Part shown: piece after piece, positions 26,816 through 38,437 of the stretch
Numbering within the stretch: position 1 is the stretch's first letter
Layout: every line of letters begins with the position of its first letter
NCBI GenBank assembly: GCA_963828215.1
Contig: CAWHFO010000065.1
Location: forward strand, 130,598 to 194,597
Source of the DNA: CAVTJL01 sp963828215
Lineage (GTDB): Bacteria; Pseudomonadota; Alphaproteobacteria; Geminicoccales; Geminicoccaceae
Direction: 5' to 3'
Length of the DNA stretch: 64,000 nt
Notes under the pieces: generated by a model
Seen by the model: only the letters and a program-made list of their open reading frames with translations
The model's database searches: none
Told to the model about the DNA's origin: nothing
Position numbers and translations under genes: made by a program

Positions 26816-27057
26816 CCTCGGGGCCGCTACGCGGAACCCGGGGGACCGGAGGGCCATGCCTTCGTTCTCCGCGGCTTAGCCCGCCCCTCGGGGCCGCTGC
26901 GCGGAACCCGGGGGCCCAAGTACATCCCCGCGAAAGCGGGGACCCATACCTGCTCCTGGATCCCCGCGAATGCGGGGACCCGCTGGCCCTGATGCCCGCT
27001 CATCCCCGCGCAGAGCCTGTCCTCGGGCGGCGTCCGCCGACCCGGGGAGGGACCCAT
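26816..27057. repeat. Cluster of REP-like palindromic elements after fliP
   Basis: Two kinds of element occur. The short form is a hairpin, CCCCGCGAAAGCGGGG plus ACCCAT, at 26923-26947 and a variant at 26958-26981. The long form runs CATCCCCGCG...GAGCCTGTCCTCGG...CCGCGGA...CCCGGGGAGGGACCCAT at 27001-27057, with partial long forms at 26816-26845 and 26884-26917. The same family recurs through 41.5-48.9 kb. The rest of the 622-bp gap to 27432 shows no gene I can support. Confidence 0.75.
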
Positions 27058-27432
27058 GCCCATGCCGCCTGTCACCGGGGCGGTCACCTTCCCCGCCTTC
27101 CAGGCGGCCGGCGCAGGGCGCTACCGCAAATTTCCTGCTGCATCGCAAAAAAAGCCTCTGGAGTGAATGATGAGAAACGCTCTAAGCTCGCGGCGTCGTG
27201 ATGACAAGGACACTGGCTGAGCAGATGATCTGCCGGGGGAACGCATTGCTATCCGCGCGAAGCATCTGGCATTGTTCAACCCCAGGTTTCTATTGCCGTC
27301 AGAACACGCTTCTGTGCTCGGCCCTCAGCGCTCGACCTCGAGGATAACCGGATTGTCATCCGCCAGCGACGACGGGAGAGCTGCGCCGTCTTGAGGCCTT
27401 CCCGCCCCCTCGCTCGCTGAGCCTATTGTTCG

Positions 27433-28896
27433 ATGGAGCATGGGATGCAGGCTGATATTCGCTTCCCGGAGGGCGCCCTTCCCGGTCGGCCGAGCCTTCT
27501 GGGCCGCCTCCGCTCGCGCGTCGTTCTCGACGGCCTCGTCCGCCTGGGCGACGTGCTCGTCATCGCCGCCACCGGCGCCGCCGCCACCTGGTGGCGCTTC
27601 GTCGAGAAGGATGTCCCGACCGCAGCGCTGGCAGCGCTCATGTTCGCGCTCCTCCTCGCGGCCGTGGTGTTCCCGAAGTGCGGCATCTACGCCTTCGAGC
27701 GCCTCGGCCGCCTCAGCCACCAGCTTCCCCGCCTCCTCCTGGGCTGGTCCGCCACCCTCGCCGGCGTCCTGGTCTTCCTCTACGCCCTGAAAAGCTCGGC
27801 CGACGTCTCTCGCCTCTGGCTGGGCGTCTGGTGGCTGGGCGGCAGCCTCGGCCTGATCGTGTGGCGCGTCGCCCTCAGATCGCAGATTCGGGCTGCGCAC
27901 CGGGATGGCAGCCTCTCCCGCAATCTCCTCGTCATCGGCCGCACCGACCTCGTCCGCGACGTCACCGAGCGGCTCGAATCGGCGGACGACAGCCTGAGGG
28001 TCGCCGGCGCCGTGTGCGTCGCCGGGGCCGGCGAGGCGGTCCTGCCGGCGCTCGACCGCCTCGGCACCGACGAGCTCCTGCCCGAGCTGATCCGCCGCCA
28101 GGTCGACGAGGTCGTCCTGGCCATCCCCTGGTCCGAGAAGGCCGCCATCCACGCCGCCCTCGCCACCCTTCGCCACCTGCCCATCGAGGTCTCTCTCTAT
28201 CCCGAGATCCTGGGCCGCGAGCTGCCCCTCCTCGGCGCCGTCCAGGTCGGCGACGCCCCCCTCCTTCGCCTCCTCGAGAAGCCCCTGGGCGACTGGCGCT
28301 ACGTCATGAAGGGCGTGGAGGACCGGGTCCTCGGTCTCCTCCTCCTCGCCCTCACGGCCCCGCTCCTCGCCGCCATCGCCCTCGCGGTCAGGCTGTCCTC
28401 GCCGGGCCCGGTGTTCTTCCGCCAGCTCCGCCACGGCTTCAACCGCCACCCGATCCTCGTCTGGAAGTTCCGCACCATGTACGTCGATCGCTGCGACGCG
28501 CCCGACGCGGGCGAGGTGCGGCAGGCGACGCGCGACGATCCCCGCATCACCCCCCTCGGCCGCTTCCTCCGCCGCACCAGCCTCGACGAGCTGCCCCAGC
28601 TCTTCAACGTCCTCCTGGGCGAGATGTCGATCGTCGGCCCGCGCCCCCACGCCGTCGCGCACGACAGCTTCTACGGCCGTCAGATCGACGGCTACCTCGC
28701 CCGCCACCGCGTCAAGCCCGGCATCACCGGCTGGGCCCAGGTCAACGGCCTTCGGGGCGAGACCAGGACGGTCGAGCAGATGCGCCGGCGTATCGAGCTC
28801 GATCTCGAATATATCGACAACTGGTCTTTGATCTTCGATCTCCGAATTCTCCTGCGCACCATGTTTGTCGGCTTCGTCAGCCAGAAATCTTACTAG
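27433..28896 (+). CDS. Undecaprenyl-phosphate sugar-phosphate transferase (WcaJ/EPS initiating enzyme)
   Basis: The enzyme starts repeat-unit synthesis by moving a hexose-1-phosphate from a nucleotide sugar onto undecaprenyl phosphate. The 487-residue product has four N-terminal hydrophobic helices, a CoA-binding-like central domain (RNLLVIGRTDLVRDV), and the C-terminal bacterial sugar transferase domain: KGVEDRVLGLLLLALTAPLL, LRHGFNRHPILVWKFRTMYVD, TSLDELPQLFNVLLGEMSIVGPRP and KPGITGWAQVNGLRGET. The frame is intact, unlike the genes that follow. It begins the polysaccharide island. Confidence 0.93.
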   Translation: MEHGMQADIRFPEGALPGRPSLLGRLRSRVVLDGLVRLGDVLVIAATGAAATWWRFVEKDVPTAALAALMFALLLAAVVFPKCGIYAFERLGRLSHQLPRLLLGWSATLAGVLVFLYALKSSADVSRLWLGVWWLGGSLGLIVWRVALRSQIRAAHRDGSLSRNLLVIGRTDLVRDVTERLESADDSLRVAGAVCVAGAGEAVLPALDRLGTDELLPELIRRQVDEVVLAIPWSEKAAIHAALATLRHLPIEVSLYPEILGRELPLLGAVQVGDAPLLRLLEKPLGDWRYVMKGVEDRVLGLLLLALTAPLLAAIALAVRLSSPGPVFFRQLRHGFNRHPILVWKFRTMYVDRCDAPDAGEVRQATRDDPRITPLGRFLRRTSLDELPQLFNVLLGEMSIVGPRPHAVAHDSFYGRQIDGYLARHRVKPGITGWAQVNGLRGETRTVEQMRRRIELDLEYIDNWSLIFDLRILLRTMFVGFVSQKSY

Positions 28897-28916
28897 TCGG
28901 TAATTTTCCGGGAGAG

Positions 28917-30207
28917 ATGCACGCCGTGTATGCGCTTGACGAAGAGCAGACGACGGGGCCGCGCTTGGCGATCGACGGATGGCCGCGCCGGCACAAGCGG
29001 ATACTGATCCACGACTACTCGGGGCATCCCTTTCAGGTCCAGCTCAGCCGCGAGTTGGCCCGTCGCGGTCACGAGGTTCTGCATCTCTACTCGACCGCCT
29101 TTCAGACGCCGAAGGGTGCTCTGAGCCGTCAGCCCGACGATCCGGCCACATTCAGGGTGGAAGGGCTCCGGCTGAAGGAGCCCTTCGCCAAATACAGCTT
29201 CATCAAGCGCCGGAGGCAGGAAATCGAGTACGGCAAGCTGGCGGCCGAGCGCACGCGGCGCTTCCGCCCGGACGTCGTCATCGCCTCGAACCTGCCTCTG
29301 GACCCGCTGCACCACACCTGGCTTGCCTGCGCTGATACCGGTGCCTCGCTGGTGGTGTGGCTTCAGGACCTCTACAGCGTGGCGATGCGCAAGATCCTGC
29401 CGCGGAAGCTGCCGATGCTCGGGGACTTCGTGGCGCGGCACTACGAGGCGATTGAGCGCCGGGTCCTCCGCGGGGCGGATCGGATCGTCTGCATCACCGA
29501 CGATTTCCTTCCGCACCTGGGCTCATGGGGGGTCGCGGGCAGAAGTGTGAGGTCATCGAGAACTGGGCGCCGCTCGACGAGATCGTGCCGGACGCAAAGC
29601 GAACGCATGGGCTGAGGAGCACGGGCTCGTCGGCAAGCGCGTCGTGCTCTATTCGGGAACCCTGAGCCTGAAGCATAACCCCGCCTCGATCGCGGGCGTG
29701 GCCCGACGCTTGGCGGATCAGGATGACGTTCGTGTCGTGGTGGTGTCTGAGGGCGTCGGCGCCGAGTGGCTGAAGAAGGTCAAGGTCGAGCAGGGGCTGA
29801 ACAATCTCCTCCTGTTCCCCTTTCAGCCCTATGACCGTTTTTCGGAGGTGCTCGGCGCCGCTTCGGTGCTTCTAGCCATTATCGAGCCGGACGCAGGGGT
29901 CTTTCGGTCCCATCGAAGGTGCTGAGCTACCTCTGCGCCGGCCGGCCGATTGTCCTCGCCGTGCCGCCTGAGAATCTCGCCGCACGAACGGTGATCAGGG
30001 CCGGCGCGGGTGTTGTCGTCGAGCCCGAAGCGGCGACGGGTTGGCCAAGGTTGTGCACAGCTTCTGGGCGATCCGCATCGGTGTGACCGATTAGGTGCCA
30101 ACGGCCGTCAATACGCAGAGGCAAATTTCGATATCGAGGGGATCGGCGATCGCTTTGAACGTCTTTTGGATCTGGGTACCGTGGCACTGGCGACGCGCGC
30201 CCGATAG
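28917..30207 (+). CDS. Glycosyltransferase family 4 (WbuB-like), several frameshifts
   Basis: The N-terminal Rossmann half is continuous: KRILIHDYSGHPFQVQLSRE, RGHEVLHLYSTAF, RRFRPDVVIASNLPLDPLHH and DRIVCITDDFLPHL. Frames then change near 29530, 29600, 29900, 30030 and 30065. The fragments GQKCEVIENWAPLDEIVP, VVLYSGTLSLKHNP, FPFQPYDRFSEVLGAA, SYLCAGRPIVLAVPPEN and GRQYAEANFDIEGIG together make a complete GT4 donor-binding half. The ATG at 28917 follows GGGAGAG. It probably adds a sugar in the EPS repeat unit. There is no in-frame stop inside any fragment, which suggests errors or very recent lesions. Confidence 0.8.
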
Positions 30208-30225
30208 GCCGAAGGAGAAAAGCCA

Positions 30226-31148
30226 ATGTTCCTGGCGAGGCGGCTGGCGGAGCGACGGATCTGGGAGCGACTGCTCCGAGAAAGATTGTCTGAGCCCCTC
30301 CACCTCAATCTAATTTCATGCTTGGTAATGCTATTTGGGAGCTAAGAGTCAAAGATCTATTTCGACCTGATTGTCCGACCGCAGCATGCCTTTGCGCTCC
30401 TGAATGCCGCCCGGAAGGCACGCGATCTTGGCATTAAGACCATCGTTGCCGTCGAGTTCGGCGTAGCGAATGGTACAGGACTGATCAACATTTGCGACAT
30501 TGCTGGACGGATAACAAGATCGACGGGTGTCGGCATTGACGTTGTTGGCTTCGATTCGGGCAAGGGGATGCCGCCGGCGGTGGACTTCCGTGACCATCCG
30601 GAATATTACGGGCAAGGCGACTTCCCCATGCAGGATAGGCAGGCGTTGCTCGGCAGCTTGCCGCAGAACGCCAGGGTCATCTTTGGTGATGTTGGGGAGA
30701 CGATTGAAGTTCTCCATGGGTTGCATCTGATAATCGACCGATAGGATTCGTTTCGATAGATTTGGACTACTATAGCAGCACCGTGCCGTCCTTGAGATGC
30801 TTGCTTTGGGAGCCGTCCTGCTATTTGCCCACAGTTGACATCTATGTGGATGATATATCGTTCGAGGGGCACAATGACTGGTGCGGTGAGCTTTTGGCGA
30901 TCGAGGAATTCAACGCGGTGGATGGTCGGCGCAAGATCGCCCGGCACACGATGCTGAGGGAAAAGCGCCTGTTCAAGAACGCGAAATGGATTGACCACAT
31001 GTTTACCCTTCATGTCCTGGACCATTCGGCGCGTCAGCCGCAGATGGCGGCATCGGTGCAGCGTGTCCTCGACAACCCCTATCTTGGTCAGATTGAGGGC
31101 GGCCTAGCGAGGTCCGCGCATTTGGGAGTAGACGATGGATCGAGATAG
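30226..31148 (+). CDS. Class I SAM-methyltransferase-like EPS-cluster protein, frameshifted
   Basis: The start at ATG 30226 is supported by GAAGGAGA 8 nt upstream (MFLARRLAERRIWERLLRERL). Frames change near 30310, 30355 and 30735. The joined product has VEFGVANGTGLINICDIAG (a SAM-binding-like motif), VVGFDSGKGMPPAVDFRDHP, GDFPMQDRQALLGSLP, ARVIFGDVGETIEV, GFVSIDLDYYSST and DIYVDDISFEGHN. This matches a conserved protein common in polysaccharide clusters that resembles methyltransferases of the TylF type; activity is unknown. The end overlaps the next start. Confidence 0.6.
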
Positions 31149-32133
31149 CCTCGTTCTGGTAACGGGCGCGGGTGGCTTCATCGGTGGGCATCTCGTGCGC
31201 GACCTTCTCGACAACGGTCACAAGCGTATTCGCGCCGTCGACATCAAGCCGCTGGGAGAGTGGTACCAGCGCTTCGATGGGGTCGAGAATGTCCGCGGCG
31301 ACCTCACGCTCCGCGACACCGCCTACGGGGCGACGAAGGGCGCCCGCTACGTCTTCAATCTTGCCGCCGACATGGGCGGCATGGGCTTCATCGAGAACAA
31401 CAAGGCCTCTGCATGCTGTGCGTGCTGATCAACACGCACATGCTGATGGCCGCGCGAAGGAGCCGGCGTCGAGCGCTACTTCTACTCCTCGTCCGCCTGC
31501 GTCTACGCCGCCGAGCAAGCAGACGCGATCCCGAACGTCACGGCGCTTGAAGGAGGAGGACGCCTACCCGGCCGATGCCCGAGGACGGCTACGGCTGGGA
31601 GAAGCTCTTCAGCGAGCGGATGTGCCGCCACTTCCGCGAGGACTATCGGCGTTGCAGACCCGCGTCGCCCGCTACCACAACGTCTACGGGCCGTACGGCA
31701 CCTACGACGGCGGCCGCGAGAAGGCGCCGGCGGCGATCTGCCGCAAGGTCATCGAGGCGCAAGCTCACCGGCGAGCACGAGATCGAGATCTGGGGCGACG
31801 GCGCAGCAGACGCGCAGCTTCATGTACATCGACGACTGCGTGCAAGGGCACCCAGGCATTCTGGCTCCGACGACGTCCGAGCCGATCAACCTCGGCAGCG
31901 CCGAGCTGGTGACGATCAACCAGCTGGTCGTCGATCGTCGAGGAGATCGCCGGGATCAGGCTCGAGCGCACGCTACAAGCTCGACGCGCCGCAGGGCGTC
32001 CGCGGCCGCAACAGCGACAACACGCTGATCCTGCGAGCGGCTGGGCTGGGAGCCGTCGACGTCACTTCAGATTGGGCTGGAACGGACCTACTCCGCGATT
32101 CTTACCCAACTAGCCGCCCAGGCGGCGGCATGA
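31135..32133 (+). pseudogene. GDP-mannose 3,5-epimerase-like SDR, about nine indels
   Basis: The start reads SLVLVTGAGGFIGGHLVRDLL, an NAD-binding glycine motif, and AADMGGMGFIENNKA is the hallmark of GDP-mannose 3,5-epimerase-type enzymes. Beyond 31405 the protein is recovered only by switching frame about nine times: CMLCVLINTHML, ERYFYSSSACVYA, GYGWEKLFSERM (the Tyr-x3-Lys-like catalytic region), NVYGPYGTYDGGREKAP, FMYIDDCVQG and EPINLGSAELVTINQLV. Several indels are one base too many in short runs (for example GCGCTTGAAG for GCGCTGAAG). Every fragment is conserved and free of stops. It is real decay only if the indels are confirmed. Confidence 0.75.
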
Positions 32134-32429
32134 AGCGTGTCGCTGTCAGGGACATTCGTTAGACACGAACTCAGATGGAAAGGCAGCGCCTTTGAAGCGG
32201 CTTCTGCTGATTGCCGATAAACCTATGCCGATCCTAGCGGCTCCGACAGGGGGAAAGGCCACGGAAACCATCATATTGCGGCCCCGACCTGGCCCACTTG
32301 TCCAGTCGCTGGGGGTGCGGCCGAGAGCATCCCCTACAGAATAAGGACCCACAATTGAGTACGCTAAGTGATGCCTGATCGTAGGCGATCGTGGTGCCTC
32401 CTCCTGCAGACTAAGGTCCAAGCTCCCAT

Positions 32430-33400
32430 GATGCGCAATACGATGGTGCCAAGGGCAGACAAAGGCGACGACCAATCAACCTGCTATCCCTGTTGCAGTG
32501 ATAGTTATGACGAAAAACGAGGAGGTTAACATCGGCAAATGCGTAGCCCGGCTCGGTGGCTTTGAGGAGATCTATGTTGTTGATGATAACAACGGGATGA
32601 CACAGTACGCATAGCTCAAAAGGCGGCGGCGGAAGTATAGTCCAGTTCCAGTGGAGCGGCGGTTATCCAAGAAGAAGCAGTGGTGTATCGAGAACGTACC
32701 GGCGAAATCCCACTGGTTACTCTTTATCGACGCCGATGAGGAAGTGACCGAAGCGGTACGAGAGGAGCTAAGATTGCTCTTTGAGAGCGGCCCCCCGGCA
32801 AAGGGTTATTTTCTAGGCTTCAACAATTTCTTCTCCGGAAAATTGCTACGATTCGGACATCAAACGCGGAAGCTAGCTCTATTAAATAGGAAGTTCGCCA
32901 GGTTTGATGACTACGGCCATGTTGACACTAGTTTCAACTTTGAAATAGAAATGCACTACCAGCCCACAATAATGGGATCTGTCGGGTCGATCCGCTCTCA
33001 ACTTATTCACCACGATAACAGGCCGCTGGCCGACTACATGAGGCGCCATATACGGTACATTGACTGGGAGGTGGCAATGCAGGCAGCAAATGCTCGGCTG
33101 GATCTTCTTCAAAACAGGCGGGGCATAAGCGCGTGCTTAAACGTCTATTTCAAGGAATGCCGCTCAAGGGTTGGCTTATGTTTGGATAATCCACCAGATT
33201 TCGGCTTGGAGTACTAGACGGCGCCGCCGGCTACGACTACGCGATGACGCAACTATTCTATTATTGGATGATCTCGGCTCGCAACCGACAACTGAAGGGC
33301 GAGTACGCGGCGGTGCGGGGCAAGGGAAGGCCGCCGCCTGCTCGGCAATTTGAAGACCAGAGGCGCGAAATGGAACCCGGAGGACGCGCAACCGCAGGAG
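32430..33400 (+). pseudogene. Glycosyltransferase family 2 (WaaE/KdtX-like), frameshifted
   Basis: The N-terminus VAVIVMTKNEEVNIGKCVARL lies near 32490. The frame is lost at 32590-32650 and resumes as KKKQWCIENVPAKSHWLLFIDADEEV (nucleotide-sugar and metal site DADE) in a clean 188-residue stretch. It then shifts near 33180 to GVLDGAAGYDYAMTQLFYYW, the usual C-terminal segment of this group. It is predicted to transfer a sugar in EPS or LPS assembly. The 296 bp before it (32134-32429) hold no gene I can identify. Both ends are approximate. Confidence 0.65.
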
Positions 33401-33426
33401 GTTTGGCGTCTCGCGAGCGCACCGGC

Positions 33427-34310
33427 GTGGGTAAGGGGAGCGTTTTCGAAGCAAGGGGCGCACCGGCTCTCGCGCCCCAGCCAGAAGCCCGAGCGAAGGG
33501 CGTCATAAATTCGGTTCCAAAGTCAGGGACCAACCTGGCCGAGCGGCTTCTCACTCTGCTGGGGATGCGATTCGCCGGCCGAGGCATTTCTGCCCAGAGC
33601 GTTCGGGGCGGTATGTGCTGCCGAAGATGCTGCTTCGCTCTCCACTCCCCTGGTGTTCGAGGGCTGGGTGCAGTGCCCATAGGATCTTGAAGTTTCAGCA
33701 AGTGCGAGAGCCACTTGGGTCAAGTGTCTCTTCCAAAATCTGCGAGATGGTGAGTTCGCCACGGGTCACGCGCCGTACTCAGAGCACGTTGCGTGGGTTC
33801 TGAAGGAAGAGCGGATAGAGATAATACTTGTTGTTAGGGACCCATGTGATACGCTCTTGTCTTGGGTCAACTTTGTGAGAGAGCCGGCGCAATGGTATCT
33901 ACCCGCGCATCGGACCTTGAGGGAGTTAAGTATATAGGACGGCGCCCGCTTTTTGCTTCGAGGCGGCTTGGCGGAGCTGGATGGAGTTTACTACAATAGT
34001 TTTCGTGATCTTTCGCGTCAGATTGGCCCGTGGTCAACGGAGGGTCGGGTCTGCCTAGTCCGGTTTGAAGAGCTTGTGGGGCCCCGCGGGAGGGAGCGAG
34101 AAATCGCAACTGGAGACAATTAGGCGGGTAGCAGAGCACCTTAAGCTACCATGTGACGACGCTCCGGATAGCCACTGGTCTATTTGGGCACTCTCATACC
34201 TTTCGGAGAGGGCAGAGGGGTCGGCGTCGCGAGGCCTGTCATCGGACATTGTCACAGAGATCCGCAGCGCGCTGCGAGGCACGCTCCACGGTGAGCTCTA
34301 TCCGAGTTGA
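33427..34310 (+). pseudogene. PAPS-dependent sulfotransferase, frameshifted
   Basis: Near 33510 the sequence reads GVINSVPKSGTNLAERLLTLLG, where PKSGTN is the 5'-phosphosulfate loop of sulfotransferases. Near 33820 another frame gives IEIILVVRDPCDTLLSWVNF, the 3'-phosphate-binding RDP motif. Near 34050 it gives RVCLVRFEELVG, a typical later segment. At least five frame changes separate these. A GTG at 33427 is a possible start. The TGA at 34308-34310 overlaps the next ATG. A sulfotransferase here suggests the island polymer is sulfated. Confidence 0.65.
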
Positions 34311-35598
34311 TGCGGTCAGAACCATCGGTGCTTAATAAGCTTGCGACAACATTTGCTGACCAAGGCGCAGTGTCGGCGGCTGGCTTTGCAACCTTGGTGG
34401 TAGGAGCAAGATCCCTTCCCGTCCACGGTCAGGCATCACTTGGGTTCTTCTTTGCGGCCTATGTCCTCCAGGGAGTTGCCGCCCTGGCCGTAGTCTATAT
34501 GCCACTGGTCGCTGGGTTCTATAAACGGCGACGCGTCTGGCCTGCGGTGGTATTTCAATTTGGGCTTGTTTACTTTGCTCTGTGGGGTGCCCTGTCGGTA
34601 GCCACGATAGGAGGTCTGTTACTCCTAGAGCCTTCCGGTATGGAGCAGGTGGGGTGGTCGGGCTGGGTGGGAGCCTCGATATTTTTCGCCTTCCAAGGTA
34701 CTTTTGACTTTCGGCGACGGGTGCTGCTGCTTCGCGGACTTCACGGGTGCTCTTCGCGTTCGAGCGTAGTTTGCTATGGTCTTCGTATCGTGTTGCTGGT
34801 TTGGAGCGCGCCCTCTTCAGTGGGGCATCTCTTTCTGGTGTGCGCTGCCACGGCCGCCGCGGGGCTGGTCGTCGGGTGGCGCCACGGGACGGCCGGTGGG
34901 CGATCCGCTTGGGCTTTTCGATTTGCCGCCGGAGGCGGTGGTCAGCCCGGGCGTGGCGGGGTGTAGTAAGGTTGAACTGGGCGGTGGTTGTGGCTTTGGG
35001 CCTCGGCTGGTCGTCGCAGGCGCCGTTGTTTGTATTGGGCACCCATCAAGCGGCGGTTCGCGAGGTGGCCACGTTCGTGACCGTCCGTGGGATCGTAAAC
35101 GCTCTGAACGTGTTGGCGGAGTTCTTTGATTCCACGGGGGCGCCCGTTGTGGCGAGGCTATATTTTTTGAACCGACCGAGGTATCGAAAGGTATGGCGGG
35201 CCGGCGCGGCGCTGGGCACGGTTCTTGCTGTGGCCTCTGCAGCGGTTATGGCTGTGATCGGTCCGCGATGCATACAGTACCTTACCGCCGGGAGATATGA
35301 AGCCACAAGCGGAATGCTCCTTCTCTCCCTCACAGCGCAGATGCTGCTGTTGTCGACACGGGTGTTTGAGTCCGAACTTCGACTACGCGGATGGCAGATG
35401 CCGATGGTATTGGGCCGCGGTGCGGGGCTTAGTAGGAATGGGCCTTCTTTCACCTGTGGTGCTGAGTGCCGAATTGGCGTTCGCGCTCTAAGCGTATCGG
35501 CGCTCTTAGTGACGATCGTAATTGGCGCCTGCCTGCTCTGGAAGCTGAGAGGTAGCAACCTAAGGGGACAACCTGGTGCTATATCGCGGCCCCGTTGA
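34310..35598 (+). pseudogene. Polysaccharide flippase-like membrane protein (Wzx/MATE type), frameshifted
   Basis: From the ATG at 34310 the first frame encodes hydrophobic helices (TTFADQGAVSAAGFATLVVGAR, FFFAAYVLQGVAALAVVYMPL, LFLVCAATAAAGLVVGW). After shifts near 34735 and 34920 the second half reads NWAVVVALGLGWSSQAPLFVLG, AVREVATFVTVRGIVNALNV and SGMLLLSLTAQMLLLSTRVF. Alternating helices, length and position among EPS genes fit a repeat-unit exporter. No family-specific motif is visible, so the assignment is by topology and context. Confidence 0.5.
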
Positions 35599-35871
35599 GT
35601 GACAATTATGGAAAAATGGAAGTCGCTCGCGGGGAGTATCGGTGGAGGAGGCAAGACCCTGCATAGGGCGCTTTAGGATCCTTAACCGCGGCGCGTTTGA
35701 GGATGTGGAGGGGAAGTTGATGGAAACTCGAGGCCGAAGGTGTCGCCGGACTCCTCGCAAGAAAGTGCCTCGGGCCCCGAGCGATGATAGAGGGAACCGG
35801 AGGTCAGCAAAGTTGTAGATCACTTTTGGAGGGGGCGCTACCGGAAGCGGATCCTCCGAACCCGAGCTATC

Positions 35872-36955
35872 ATGCGCGAATTGCTCGCCTCAATGATTTC
35901 AGGCATGGAGGAGCTTGGGCGCTCCGACCATGGCGGGCGGCTTGGCGTAAATCTAAGAGACTACGGTGCGACTGGCGACGGAGTTGCTGACGACACCCAT
36001 GCTGTGCAGAGCGCATTCGACGACGCAGCTGCCTCGGGCGGAGTATTGGTGGTCCCACCGGGAAAATATCGCATCGCACATACGATCGCGGTGCGCCCGA
36101 GGCAGAGGTACCTGAATGTATCGAAGCGCCCGGGGGCTAACGATCCTGGGGGCGGGTAAGTACGCTTCCACTCTCTCTTATGCTGGCGAAGGGTATGCGC
36201 TGGAGTTTGAGTTGGAGACCGCATACGATCAAAGACAGATTCAGGCCCTTACGATACAGAGTAAGGCCGGTGCTGCTTGTTCGGACCAGGTTATGGCATA
36301 AGTCTACGAGACGTTTTCTTTTATGTCTACAATTCTGGTTCGGAATGCGCGGGAATCTACATGGGTGGCCGAAGCGGGGGTGGGGCCGGGTGAATATACG
36401 ATTGAGATAGCAGGGTGTATGTTCTGGAGCCCCGAGGGGCGAATGAGGAGGGCGATCAAGGTCGAGAAGTTCCATACGGTGAGCATTAGGAATTGCTTTC
36501 TCTCAAGAGGAAATTCGGATGGTCCGTTTATATGGCTGAAGGACGGGCATAACATTTCAATCCGCGACTGCGCTATAGAGTGCTTCACGGAAGAACCAGG
36601 AGGCATCGGCGGTCCGACTGGAAGGGACGATCAGCTGCCTAACCATGGAGAATATCTATTGGGAGGGCGTATTTGGCCTCTGCGTGGACACAAAGGGGGA
36701 GCTGGCTCGGTTCGAAAATCTAGAAATCCGGAACAATTACCTATGGCAGAGGGAATCAACTTTGGCACGGACTTCGGCAATTTTGTATTCGCCGACATGT
36801 CGAAGTGTGCGTCGTCGTTGATTGATGGACTGACAGTTACTTTTACGGCGGGTTCTCGGGCGCGTGATTTGCGTCGTCCTCTTGCACTAGTGCGTGATCG
36901 GTCGTCGGTAGAGATAACGCGGGTGTTTCTCCATCCCTCGGCGAGGGGAAGGTGA
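35872..36955 (+). pseudogene. Right-handed beta-helix (pectate-lyase-3-like) protein, frameshifted
   Basis: VNLRDYGATGDGVADDTHAVQSAFDDA followed by GGVLVVPPGKYRI (35950-36090) is the classic N-terminus of the pectate-lyase-superfamily beta helix used by polysaccharide lyases and glycosidases. Later fragments in other frames (LTILGAGKYASTLSYAGEGYALEFE, YTIEIAGCMFWSPEGR, VEKFHTVSIRNCFLSRGNSDGPFIW, INFGTDFGNFVFADMS) have the repeating turns of such a helix. It may trim or modify the island polymer. At least four shifts are needed. The catalytic class cannot be given. Confidence 0.6.
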
Positions 36956-37031
36956 TTGCGAATGTTGCCGGCTAGTATACGTGGAGTGAACTCCTCCAAG
37001 TAGGGGCGAGGCGCCCTTTCAGATACGGCGG

Positions 37032-38290
37032 TTGAGCAAGTGGCCCCTTCTGCAAGATGTGAGCGGGCTACTGTTGTGCGCTTCAATACTGACATACTCG
37101 GTGTTTGGAGTTCCCTTTCCTCAATCCATTAGCTTCACGGGTGATGTTATTCCGATTTGCCTATTTCTCGTAGCGGCAAGTATCGGATTTCTCTTGCACC
37201 TCCGCGACTACACAAGTGGAATTGGTGGCCTAGCTACTTTGACGGCCACTCTCCTACTGCTCAATCGCAACCTCGCCTAGTAGGACTTCTTCGGTCCAAC
37301 GATCCTTACGACATGCTTAGGGATGTGGGACCGATGTTGCTGTTGTGCCTGGGCCTTATTGTCCGGCTAGAGTGTAGTCGGGCATTGCGTGCCGGAGTTT
37401 TAGGCGCCTGTTTGATCGCCGGTTTTGTTCTTTCCGTGAGATATTTTCTACGAGGGGTTTTAGCTTCTCGTCGCTAGGCGAGCAGTATATTATGGACGAT
37501 GACCGACTAAGCTACGACCCAATCGTCAACTTCTGCTTCTTCTGGGGTACCGCTTTGCCGCTTAGTTTCATTCTCGATAGGCAAGTCACTGGGTGGAGGT
37601 GGGTCCGCCTCGCAATGGGCCTGACGGTGGGCAGTGTTACATCCGTAGCTATACTGGCCTCTGCGCAGCGTGGTCCGTTCGTTTTGGCCGCCGCATTCAT
37701 TGGGGTGATGGGGTTCTCGAAGGGCCTCTGGGGATTCGGCATACTTGTGTTTGGGACTTGGTATTGTGCTCGTCGCCGAAACTGCAGGTATAGACGTGAA
37801 CCTGATACAGGTGCTAGTTGATAAGACCAATGAAGCCGGCCTTAACGGCCGTGACATCGAGGCCCGGGCGGTCTTTGCACAGTTTAACTCGGACCTGCCA
37901 GGAGCGCTATTTGGATTTGGTTGGGGAGCGCTGATCTACTCGAATGTCTATATTGTGGGCGTTAGATTTCTTCACAACGTATTCTTATTTATGTGGTTTA
38001 AGGGCGGCATCCTTGGATTGTGGTGCTTCTTGGTGGTCGGAACCTACTATGTTAGGGTCGCCATTAGCAGGGCGCGTGAGGTGTCCGCGGAACTCGTAGG
38101 CTTGGCCGGGTGCGTCCTAGTGGCATCCTTTGCGCAGCCCTCATATAAATCGCTTTCGTTCGCGTTTGTGTGTATGGGCGTTCTAGCATCGTTTTCGCCG
38201 CGACCTGTTCGATCGGCCGACGCCGGAAGAGGGGTGCTACGACTGGCGCCTGGAGCTTTGAGAGAGAGTTCCGTGCAGCGAGGGAGTTAG
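37032..38290 (+). pseudogene. O-antigen polymerase/ligase-like membrane protein, frameshifted
   Basis: A series of hydrophobic segments in changing frames (SGLLLCASILTYSVFGVPFP, VIPICLFLVAASIGFLLHL, MLRDVGPMLLLCLGLIV, YDPIVNFCFFWGTALPLSF, SAQRGPFVLAAAFIGVMGFS, GVRFLHNVFLFMWFKGGILG) gives about ten helices with the SAQRGP and LHN features common in Wzy/WaaL-type proteins. TTG at 37032 is a possible start. Shifts occur near 37280, 37475 and 37790. It is probably the island's polymerase; a second, better preserved ligase lies at 45681. Confidence 0.55.
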
Positions 38291-38437
38291 GCGCCAGATG
38301 TTTAGTGGAATGGTCTGTGACGAAGGCGAGGGGTTGGGCATTGTCTAAGTAGGAGTGACTTGACGTAGAAGGCACGCACGCTGGTGCGGGAGTTATAACT
38401 CATTCGAGGACAAGTCGGGGTCCTACGGCTTCGAGAG

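Noticed and set aside
32162..32429. A possible short gene beginning LKRLLLIADKPMPILAAP
   Set aside because: It is only about 50 codons, starts with TTG without a ribosome-binding site and has no recognisable family. It may be noise in an indel-rich region.
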